A stretch of DNA of 41,165 bases from an uncultured Muribaculaceae bacterium. Its GTDB lineage: Bacteria; Bacteroidota; Bacteroidia; Bacteroidales; Muribaculaceae. The stretch is taken from NCBI GenBank assembly GCA_944321725.1, contig CALUMI010000023.1, positions 1-41,165 of the forward strand. The letters run 5' to 3'. The notes below the pieces were generated by a model, which saw only the letters and a list, made by a program, of their open reading frames with translations, was not told the origin of the DNA and searched no databases. Position numbers and translations under genes: made by a program. This document shows, one piece after another, positions 35,395 to 41,165 of the stretch (position 1 is its first letter; each line of letters starts with the position of its first letter).

Positions 35395-37104
35395 CTACAT
35401 CAGATAATCCAATGCAAGCCTTTTTGCTCCTAAAGTGTCGCTGTTGCGTAGATAGCCGCTCTTGACGAGTTGGCCTTTTGTGTTATAGATGTAATAGTTT
35501 TGGCCTCCGGCACGTTTGTTCGCGAATAAGCAATTGCGCAGACCGTTAATGTAGTCGTCATAGGCCACAGGTACCAATACTTTACCATTAAAATTGATAA
35601 CGCCGACTTTTTTGTTCTTTTTCACAATTATGCCGATGCAGTTGGTAGGGTAATTGTCGTGCTCATAACTATAGCCGGCATTGGGCGAAACTATTTCCAC
35701 TCCATTGCGGCAAAGTCCATATTTCTTACCATCGTAACTTACCGTATAGATAACGCCTGCTTTGCCTGCGTCAACTAAAAGCCCTAAGCTGCGGTAGCGG
35801 ACAGGCACTAACACTTTCCCTGTTTTCGCCATAACGCCTTTTTTACCGTTCTTTTCGACTATGAAATCGTATGACCTAAATCTATAAATGTCATCATATT
35901 CTCCTAATTTCGTTAGCTGTTTATACTCTTTGTCCCATTCCCAAGTATAAGACAGCATCTTGCCTCCTTTGTGGCATTTTATTATATACTCACTGCCTCC
36001 GGCATGCATAATTGAAAGCGAGTCGTACTCACAAGGTATCATAACCGTGCCATCTTCTTTTAGTATGCCGTGTTTATTTTGTTCGTCGACAGAATAAATT
36101 ATATGCTTCAGTCCGTCGTATGACCATTTAGGAGCTTTGTCTTTTGTTCCTGCTGTAGTGTATTTCAATATCTTATATCTGCCGTTATTGAAGCCCCATT
36201 TCCCGTCTTTAAAGAAGTAGAATCCATTTGACCATTTAAGATTGTCATCATTATAACCATAATCGACTACAATTACACGTTCGAAACGGTCTATCAACAT
36301 ACCTGAGTTTTCAAGATAAATTGCATCTCCATCGTTGCTTTGAGCTAAGATTTCATCACCGGTGGAATAAATTTTTTTATAGATTTTCCTTTCCGGCGAC
36401 ATATAGTAAGTTGTATCGCTGTCTATTTTGCGGAAAGAAGCGAAGCCGTTATTCTCTGTTTTTATATCCCTTGCTTTAAATAGAAGTTTCCCGTCTGCGG
36501 AATAAAGATACTCTTCGTTATTCGGATTTTTATAACTATTTTCATAAATATAGTATTGATTTGCTTTAGTAAAATCTCCGCCTTTTTCAAACAGAGTGAT
36601 TATTCCGTCTTTATCCAAGACTATCGACACTGTTGCAGCGGTGGGATCACTCCAGAAACCGGCTGCTGACATATCACCTTTCAGTAACAATGCGCCTTTG
36701 TCTGTTTCAATTTTCTTTGTTACTTCATAATTGAATTTTGCATTTTGTCCCGGATAGAATAAAAGCCATTTGTCAGGGTTGTTTTTCTCCTGCGCCATAA
36801 TTGCATAGTCCTTTTCTTCAATCGAGCAGGCAACTCGGCTGTATTTGCATTTAAGCACTTCCTTTCCTTTTGCGTCCACGAAGCCTATGGCACCGTCTTT
36901 TTCCACCTTGCCAACACTTCCTTTAAACTCAGCGGCAGACGAATACTTAGGCTTCACCACCCATTTGCCGGAATTGTCAACATATCCCCATGTTCCTTTC
37001 TTTTCATCCTGCTTGGGATGCAGGTTTTGCGCCGTTGCCGATAGTGCGGCAAAAAGCATGATGACAAGCATCATGGCGTAGCGCATGATTTTCTTGTTGT
37101 TCAT
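35395..37104 (-). CDS. Secreted WG-repeat protein
   Basis: A 569-residue protein with a Sec signal peptide (MNNKKIMRYAMMLVIMLFAALSATAQ, cleaved near residue 26) and many WG (KWG) repeats. These have the core GTWGYVDNSGKWVVKPKY, such as GAIGFVDAKGKEV, KKGVMAKTGKVLVPVRYRS and KKVGVINFNGKVLVPVAYDD. The repeats probably build a beta-rich binding surface in the periplasm or at the outer membrane; the ligand is unknown. The frame stays open to 37269, but the ATG at 37104 gives a proper signal peptide. No lipobox cysteine is seen. It stands alone, with a good promoter far upstream at 37437-37467. Confidence 0.88.
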   Translation of the reverse strand: MNNKKIMRYAMMLVIMLFAALSATAQNLHPKQDEKKGTWGYVDNSGKWVVKPKYSSAAEFKGSVGKVEKDGAIGFVDAKGKEVLKCKYSRVACSIEEKDYAIMAQEKNNPDKWLLFYPGQNAKFNYEVTKKIETDKGALLLKGDMSAAGFWSDPTAATVSIVLDKDGIITLFEKGGDFTKANQYYIYENSYKNPNNEEYLYSADGKLLFKARDIKTENNGFASFRKIDSDTTYYMSPERKIYKKIYSTGDEILAQSNDGDAIYLENSGMLIDRFERVIVVDYGYNDDNLKWSNGFYFFKDGKWGFNNGRYKILKYTTAGTKDKAPKWSYDGLKHIIYSVDEQNKHGILKEDGTVMIPCEYDSLSIMHAGGSEYIIKCHKGGKMLSYTWEWDKEYKQLTKLGEYDDIYRFRSYDFIVEKNGKKGVMAKTGKVLVPVRYRSLGLLVDAGKAGVIYTVSYDGKKYGLCRNGVEIVSPNAGYSYEHDNYPTNCIGIIVKKNKKVGVINFNGKVLVPVAYDDYINGLRNCLFANKRAGGQNYYIYNTKGQLVKSGYLRNSDTLGAKRLALDYLM

Positions 37105-37410
37105 AACTTTGTGTGAATTTGTTATTAATAAAGAATTGAATGTGTTTTGCGGTCTGACTAAATGTGACAAGGTCTTTTCCGACAACGGCGTATCGGAAAT
37201 TTTGCGTGAAACATAAGAATTGCAGTGCGTTAGGCAAATCGCATCAAAAATTCTATCCATAGCGAACAATGGATTTCCAAAATTTCTGATAGACGGGATA
37301 CAGATATTTTTATTAACTCTTCAAATAGGAATAAGAGCCGTCCCATTACTTTCCCCCCTCTGTTATGGAGTTGAGAGAGAGGAAATTGCCTATGATAATG
37401 TAATATTCCT

Positions 37411-37427
37411 TTAGGATAGAATCCTAA
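37411..37427. repeat. Small palindrome at the WG-gene transcription start
   Basis: TTAGGAT (37411-37417), a 3-nt spacer and ATCCTAA (37421-37427) form a perfect 7-bp inverted repeat. It lies about 10-25 nt after the minus-strand -7 box, so it would fall at the very start of the transcript and could be an operator or a 5' stabilising hairpin. Confidence 0.5.
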
Positions 37428-37436
37428 TTTGCGTTA

Positions 37437-37467
37437 CAAAGTTAACGTATAGATAATATATTTCCAA
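37437..37467 (-). promoter_or_regulatory. Promoter upstream of the WG-repeat gene
   Basis: On the minus strand TTG (37467-37465), a 20-nt spacer and TAACTTTG (37444-37437) match the Bacteroidota promoter. The predicted start, near 37430, leaves a leader of about 325 nt before the WG-repeat ATG at 37104. Confidence 0.6.
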
Positions 37468-37580
37468 TTATTTAATCAGAAAAATAACAGGGGCAGAGTC
37501 AACAAGCAAGTGCAACAAAGTTAGCGAAGAGATTTGAAGAAACAATTTTTAGATGAGTCGCGGCATAGCCGCTTGACAAA

Positions 37581-37640
37581 TGTAACCACTAAGTTTGTAA
37601 TCCCAGCTTCGCCGGAAAACTCTGCAAACTTAGTGTTACA
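37581..37640. repeat. Long palindrome, left unit
   Basis: TGTAACCACTAAGTTTG (37581-37597) pairs with CAAACTTAGTGTTACA (37625-37640), 16 bp with one bulged C. It directly precedes the left copy of the 22-bp direct repeat. Confidence 0.75.
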
Positions 37641-37641
37641 G

Positions 37642-37663
37642 CTGTATAGCCGCTATGCGGCTC
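37642..37663. repeat. 22-bp direct repeat, left copy
   Basis: Contains the hairpin AGCCGCTATGCGGCT. It differs at one base from the copy at 38374-38395, and both copies follow a long palindrome in the same orientation. Confidence 0.8.
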
Positions 37664-37730
37664 GCTTTTCCGTGCCAACTAAATCTCAGTCATCGTCTAA
37701 AAGACAAATTTGTAGCCATTTCTGCGTCAG

Positions 37731-37800
37731 GGTGTCCTCCCCTGTTCACGGAGCTTTAGCGTAGTTAATAGGGGAGGTGGCTCGGAGAGCCGGAGGGGTT
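37731..37800. repeat. About 70-bp inverted repeat, left arm
   Basis: Begins GGTGTCCTCCCCTGTT and ends GCCGGAGGGGTT. Read in reverse complement, 38131-38200 carries the same order of elements (GGTGTC, a C-run, CTGTT, ATAGGGG, TGGC, GCCG, GGGGTT) with substitutions and small gaps. It ends 66 nt before the DUF559 remnant. Confidence 0.7.
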
Positions 37801-37866
37801 AGAAATCACAAACAGATATGTAATTAAATAGGAGAAATTTAGTATATTCGTCAAAACTATGGAACG

Positions 37867-38090
37867 ATGAAAGAAAGACGTAAAAACAGACCGGACGAGA
37901 TGACGGAGCGCAGATCGCTGCGGACAAACGGGACGATGGAGGAGGCGATGATGTGGAAAGTCTTGCGTATCTTTCGGAGGTCGGCATCAGGGTTTTGCGT
38001 TTCGAGAATCGGGCAGTGTTGAAGATGCAGCCGGTGATGCTGGCAGAGATAGAAGCGGTGATAGCGGAGTTGCGGGCGAAATGTAAATAA
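37867..38090 (+). pseudogene. DUF559 (Vsr/MutH-like) gene with internal deletion
   Basis: From the ATG at 37867 the frame reads MKERRKNRPDEM, then RRSLRTNGTMEEAMMWKVLR, the usual N-terminal helix of DUF559 proteins. After codon WKVLR the frame is lost. In a different frame the sequence reads YLSEVGIRVLRFENRAVL, then MLAEIEAVIAELRAK, the usual C-terminus, and ends at TAA 38088-38090. The central part of the family, which holds the DFYCP and E-x-DG-x-xH catalytic segments, is missing. The gene is therefore a deletion remnant of a protein normally about 120 residues long. Diverged inverted repeats lie on both sides. Confidence 0.8.
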
Positions 38091-38130
38091 GATGGCCGAC
38101 GGTGGAGCTTCACTGATCCGCAGTGATTCG

Positions 38131-38200
38131 GCAACCCCCTCGGCACGTTGTGCCACTCCCCCTATTTGCTCCGCAAGCTGCGCAAACAGAGGGAGACACC
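38131..38200. repeat. About 70-bp inverted repeat, right arm
   Basis: The reverse-complement partner of 37731-37800. It begins GCAACCCCCTCGGCACG and ends GGGAGACACC, 41 nt after the end of the DUF559 remnant. Confidence 0.7.
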
Positions 38201-38328
38201 CGGTGCCGTGGCACAGAGCGGCTTGGGGTAGGGCTGACACCTCTCCACACGACCTTAGAGGTCGCACACTCGCAGAGCTGTGCTATGATGCCGGCGTGCG
38301 ACGGCTATGCCGCCGATGCAGAGGGATT

Positions 38329-38374
38329 GTTTTAACCTCAAGCTGCGCCCATAGGGTTTGCATGAGGTTAAAAC
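38329..38374. repeat. Long palindrome, right unit
   Basis: GTTTTAACCTCA (38329-38340) pairs perfectly with TGAGGTTAAAAC (38363-38374). It runs directly into the right copy of the 22-bp direct repeat, mirroring the arrangement of the left unit. Confidence 0.8.
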
Positions 38375-38395
38375 TGTGTAGCCGCTATGCGGCTC
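38374..38395. repeat. 22-bp direct repeat, right copy
   Basis: One mismatch from 37642-37663, same orientation, with the same AGCCGCTATGCGGCT hairpin. Confidence 0.8.
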
Positions 38396-38464
38396 AAATG
38401 ATACTATTATCTTGTAACAATGGATTGGCCGCTTTCAACCATCGACACTCTAAATTCTAAACAC

Positions 38465-39760
38465 TCAACCCTCAACTTTTATCGTGGCGAGGAGGTCAGC
38501 TACGATGAAGGTGCTGCCGCCGATGTAGAGCATATCGTCGGGCGTGCTGTCGCGCAAAGCCGCGCGGTAGGCGCCTTCCACTGTGGGGTATGCCGCGCCG
38601 TGAAGCCCTTTAGCAGAGGCTTTTTGGATTAGATGCTCTTTGGGCAATGTCCGCAGTATCGACGGTTGTGTGAAATAATACACGGCATCTGAGGGCATCA
38701 TGTCAAGTATGTGGTCAATGTCCTTGTCGCTTACGAAGCCTATCACTATCCGCAGGGTGCGGCATTTGGCTCGTTTCAACTGTCCGGTGATATAAGCCAT
38801 TCCTCCGGTGTTGTGCCCGGTGTCGCAAATGGTCAACGGCTTTTCGGCTATCTTCATCCACCGTCCCATCAATCCTGTCTGTTCGCACACATGCGCGAAA
38901 CTTTCGGTAACGGCATTGTCCGAGATTTCAACGCCGAGTGATTTCAGGCAGGTAACAGCATTGAGCACTGTATTTGCGTTCTTTATCTGGCAGTCGCCTG
39001 TAAGCTCATCGTCGATTATTCCGAAATTCTTGGTCGTGAGCCGTAGTTTACCGTCTGACAGTTCTGCCGAGATGATTTCATTATGTTCCTCGGCAAAGCG
39101 TATCGGTGCGTTTTCAGCTGCGGACTTGTCCGCAAACACCGGTTTTGTTTCCGCTGTGGTTTCTCCTACGACAACCGGTATTCCGCTTTTTATTATCCCG
39201 GCTTTTTCGGTTGCAATTTTAGCAAGCGTGTCACCGAGAAACTGCGTATGGTCAAGCGATATGTTGGTTATTACGCTTAATATCGGCGATACGATATTGG
39301 TGCTGTCAAGCCGTCCGCCAAGACCTGTTTCAAGCACGGCATAGTCAACCCCGCAATGGCGGAAATAGTCGAAAGCCATTATCGTGGTCAACTCGAAGAA
39401 TGAGGCTTGACGGCCATTGTAGCCTGACGAGAGGAAACGCCCGACAAAATCAGTCACATATTCCCGCTCAATCATTTTTCCGTCCACACGTATCCGCTCG
39501 CGGAAGTCGAGCAGGTGGGGGGAGGTATAAAGTCCCACTTTGTAGCCGCTGTTTTGCAAAATTGCGGCAATCATGTGCGCCGTCGAGCCTTTTCCGTTGG
39601 TCCCCGCAATGTGTATCGACTTGAAAGAGCGGTCGGGATTGTCGAAAATGGCGTTGATTGCTGCTGTTGTTTCAAGGCCCGGCTTATAGGCCGGTGTGCC
39701 TACATGTTGGAAAACGAGAGTCTTATTGAACAGAAAATCTATTGTGTCTTCGTAAGTCAT
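38465..39760 (-). CDS. folC: Folylpolyglutamate/dihydrofolate synthase
   Basis: A 431-residue Mur-ligase-like enzyme that joins glutamate to dihydropteroate or folates. The P-loop AGTNGKGST is at residues 52-60. GLYTSPHLLDFRERIRVDG, ETGLGGRLDSTN, TNISLDHTQFLG and CDTGHNTGG are family hallmarks. The N-terminus MTYEDTIDFLFNKTLVFQHVG is typical of Bacteroidales FolC. It lies 4 nt after the chromate transporter gene, so it is probably transcribed from the promoter at 40934-40962. It ends at the edge of the repeat-rich interval. Confidence 0.95.
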   Translation of the reverse strand: MTYEDTIDFLFNKTLVFQHVGTPAYKPGLETTAAINAIFDNPDRSFKSIHIAGTNGKGSTAHMIAAILQNSGYKVGLYTSPHLLDFRERIRVDGKMIEREYVTDFVGRFLSSGYNGRQASFFELTTIMAFDYFRHCGVDYAVLETGLGGRLDSTNIVSPILSVITNISLDHTQFLGDTLAKIATEKAGIIKSGIPVVVGETTAETKPVFADKSAAENAPIRFAEEHNEIISAELSDGKLRLTTKNFGIIDDELTGDCQIKNANTVLNAVTCLKSLGVEISDNAVTESFAHVCEQTGLMGRWMKIAEKPLTICDTGHNTGGMAYITGQLKRAKCRTLRIVIGFVSDKDIDHILDMMPSDAVYYFTQPSILRTLPKEHLIQKASAKGLHGAAYPTVEGAYRAALRDSTPDDMLYIGGSTFIVADLLATIKVEG

Positions 39761-39764
39761 GATT

Positions 39765-40316
39765 TCAGTAGATGATATATCCCGCCAATCCGGCGAGGAT
39801 TATAATAAGAATAGGGTGCATTTTCACGAAATATGCGAGGATGAATGCTACGGCGCATATCGCAAGGCTTATGTAGAGTTGGACAGTTTCACCGTCGGGC
39901 ATGAAGTTGGCACTGTTCATCAGCAGTAATGCCGCCGAGCCTATCAGTCCTACCACCACAGGCCGCAACCCGCTGAATATTCCTTTTATTATCATGCTGT
40001 CCTTATGCCGTTGTATGAATTTGCTCGTATAAAGCACGAGGAAGAATGACGGAAGCACTACGGCAAGGGTTATCACAGCCGAGCCGAATATTGTCCCTCC
40101 TGTTGCGGTATAGCCGATGTATGTTGCCGTGTTGATTCCTATAGGGCCGGGAGTCATCTGCGATATGGCCACTATGTCGGTAAAGGTATGCTCGGTAATC
40201 CATCCCGGGTCGACAATCTCGTGGCGGATAAGCGACAGCATGGCGTATCCGCCGCCGAATCCGAAGATGCTGATTTTGAAATACGACCAAATCAGCCGCA
40301 GATAGATGCTAAGCAT
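39765..40316 (-). CDS. Chromate transporter, second half of a split pair
   Basis: A 183-residue membrane protein with one CHR domain and about six membrane helices. The start FGFGGGYAMLSLIRHEIVD and the segment DIVAISQMTPGPIGINTATYIGY are the CHR hallmarks. Short-chain CHR proteins work as heterodimers of two adjacent genes. This one overlaps its partner at 40309-40917 by 8 nt, which suggests translational coupling. Chromate export is proven for only some family members, so the true substrate is uncertain. Confidence 0.9.
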   Translation of the reverse strand: MLSIYLRLIWSYFKISIFGFGGGYAMLSLIRHEIVDPGWITEHTFTDIVAISQMTPGPIGINTATYIGYTATGGTIFGSAVITLAVVLPSFFLVLYTSKFIQRHKDSMIIKGIFSGLRPVVVGLIGSAALLLMNSANFMPDGETVQLYISLAICAVAFILAYFVKMHPILIIILAGLAGYIIY

Positions 40317-40917
40317 TGCCGCCTCCTTTCTCTTTTATTGACTTGAAATTGTGCTTATAGATTATGTATCCGAAAATTCCGCCGAGTATGATGTAGAACA
40401 CCGGGCTTGATACCACCGACAGCGGCAGTCCGTTGACGTTGGGCACATCTACCCATATCATAAAGGCGATTATCAGCGGAATAAAGAAATTCTTTTTGTT
40501 GATTTTCGCCGATTTTGCGGTTGTGAACACCGGAGCCAATATCAATGCCACAACAGCAGGGCGTATGCCCATGAATATGTTCGACAGCGTGTGGTTGTTT
40601 TTTATCGTGTCAGGGGTAAGGAACATTGCAATCGCCAGTATTATCAGGAATGAAGGCAATATTGTGCCCAACGCGGCAAAGATGCTGCCTCTCAGTTTCG
40701 ACAGTTTGTAACCCACGCTTATCGCTACGTTTACCGCCATAATTCCCGGCAATGACTGCGATATTGCCAACAAGTCGAGAAATTCTTCTTTTTCTATCCA
40801 CCGGTTGCGGTCGACAATGTCCTTTTCCAAGAGCGAAATCATTGCCCATCCTCCGCCGAATGTGAACGCTCCTATTTTAAAGAACGTGGTGAATAATTTC
40901 AGGTTGATATTGTTCAT
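40309..40917 (-). CDS. Chromate transporter, first half of a split pair
   Basis: A 202-residue CHR-domain membrane protein. GAFTFGGGWAMISLLEKDIVD and LAISQSLPGIMAVNVAISVGY correspond to the same motifs in the partner gene. It is the first gene of a minus-strand operon with its partner and folC. A promoter lies directly upstream (40934-40962), placing the predicted start about 10 nt before the ATG at 40917. As with its partner, the substrate may be an anion other than chromate. Confidence 0.9.
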   Translation of the reverse strand: MNNINLKLFTTFFKIGAFTFGGGWAMISLLEKDIVDRNRWIEKEEFLDLLAISQSLPGIMAVNVAISVGYKLSKLRGSIFAALGTILPSFLIILAIAMFLTPDTIKNNHTLSNIFMGIRPAVVALILAPVFTTAKSAKINKKNFFIPLIIAFMIWVDVPNVNGLPLSVVSSPVFYIILGGIFGYIIYKHNFKSIKEKGGGNA

Positions 40918-40933
40918 TTCGCGGAATTTTTTG

Positions 40934-40962
40934 CAAAGGTACTATCTTTTTCAGGCTATTTC
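40934..40962 (-). promoter_or_regulatory. Promoter of the chr-folC operon
   Basis: On the minus strand TTG (40962-40960), an 18-nt spacer and TACCTTTG (40941-40934) match the Bacteroidota promoter. The leader before the ATG would be about 10 nt. Confidence 0.7.
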
Positions 40963-41013
40963 AATATTTTTCTTCAATTCAATCCATAACCAAACGAGTT
41001 AGGAGAAACAACT

Positions 41014-41103
41014 ATGATACGGAATCTTGATGTTTTCCTGTGGAACAGGAGAGTGGGTTCGCTGGTCGCTTACGAGAAGAGGTACACTGAAAAGATATGC
41101 TAA
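41014..41103 (+). pseudogene. HipA N-terminal fragment
   Basis: A 29-codon open frame, MIRNLDVFLWNRRVGSLVAY followed by EKRYTEKIC, then TAA. This resembles the first 30 residues of HipA-type toxin kinases (the N-subdomain with the LDV-x-L-x(4)-VG core). The kinase body is absent: sequence after the stop belongs to a different gene on the other strand. It is a short remnant and should not be read as a functional toxin. Confidence 0.6.
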
Positions 41104-41165
41104 GTCTTCGAATCACGGTCGGTTGTAGCATAAACAAAGATGTTCGTATCAATCAAGTACCTCAT
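41100..41165 (-). pseudogene. PIN-domain (VapC-like) N-terminal fragment
   Basis: Reading in from the window edge on the minus strand: MRYLIDTNIFVYATTDRDSKT, then stop TAG (41102-41100). LIDTNIFVY is the first conserved PIN-domain segment, with the catalytic aspartate in LIDTN. Only about 21 residues remain, and the stop coincides with the junction to the HipA fragment. The true upstream context lies beyond the window. Confidence 0.6.

Larger units (their letters stand above)
37105..38464. other. Gene-poor, repeat-rich interval
   Basis: No intact gene is supported here. The right-hand two thirds hold a broken DUF559 gene, a pair of diverged inverted repeats around it, two long palindromes, a 22-bp direct repeat and several GCGGC-x3-GCCGC hairpins (near 37557, 37649, 38301 and 38380). 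The left part (37105-37440) looks like the leader of the WG-repeat gene. Open frames of 60-120 codons within it are low-complexity or antisense to the remnant, and I do not believe them. Confidence 0.7.

Noticed and set aside
37534..37764. 76-codon plus-strand frame
   Set aside because: It runs through two palindromes and the left inverted-repeat arm, with no domain and repeat-driven composition.
37799..38267. Overlapping minus-strand frames of 115 and 136 codons
   Set aside because: They are antisense to the DUF559 remnant, whose N- and C-terminal segments are clearly recognisable on the plus strand.
38092..38460. 122-codon plus-strand frame next to the DUF559 remnant
   Set aside because: It reads through the right inverted-repeat arm, a palindrome and the direct repeat; the product is cysteine- and arginine-rich without any recognisable motif.
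1..41165. CRISPR arrays, tRNA genes, insertion sequences with transposase
   Set aside because: I saw no regularly spaced direct repeats, no tRNA T-loop segment with a matching cloverleaf, and no transposase reading frame.

Overview
The window looks like a chromosomal segment of a member of the Bacteroidales. Promoters carry the Bacteroidota-type -7 box TAnnTTTG with a TTG or TTTG about 18-20 nt upstream. The gene content is also typical of the group: pyrB-pyrI-flavin reductase-glyA, dnaE-trxA-rmuC, an LptB/SppA/LpxK cluster, MlaE-MlaF, RadA next to RNase P RNA, and a split chromate transporter. Placement below the order (for example Muribaculaceae) is a guess.

Layout. 0.1-3.4 kb: pyrimidine and one-carbon genes (pyrB, pyrI, a flavin-reductase-fold protein, glyA). 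3.5-3.9 kb: a protein-free interval whose sequence folds into one very long nested rod, with its own promoter and T-tract; I call it a structured non-coding RNA. 3.9-12.6 kb: a tight six-gene, same-strand accessory operon inserted among core genes. 12.7-23.4 kb: lepA, a possible small RNA, mutS2, dnaE, trxA, rmuC and a small acidic protein. 23.5-29.7 kb, minus strand: udk, lptB, sppA, lpxK, punA, thiL. 29.9-35.3 kb, plus strand: mlaE, mlaF, a TrmH-family methyltransferase, radA, rnpB and a YihY-type membrane protein. 35.4-37.1 kb: a secreted WG-repeat protein. 37.1-38.5 kb: a gene-poor, repeat-rich interval with a decayed DUF559 gene between diverged inverted repeats. 38.5-40.9 kb: chr1-chr2-folC on the minus strand. 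The last 150 bp hold remnants of two toxin-antitoxin toxins (HipA and PIN/VapC type) joined tail to tail.

The most interesting locus is the six-gene operon at 3934-12569. It appears to encode a complete private Hsp70 machine: a J-domain-like membrane protein without an HPD motif, a membrane-anchored protein with a GrpE-like cytosolic domain, and an 830-residue Hsp70 with an intact ATPase domain. These are encoded with a DUF6602 protein that shows PD-(D/E)XK nuclease-like residues, a protein fusing a Ser/Thr kinase to an AAA+ ATPase, and a TerB-like protein. The combination suggests a membrane-linked stress or defence system in which a dedicated chaperone, kinase signalling and a possible nuclease work together. 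This function is inferred; the sequence shows the domains and the operon, not the activity.
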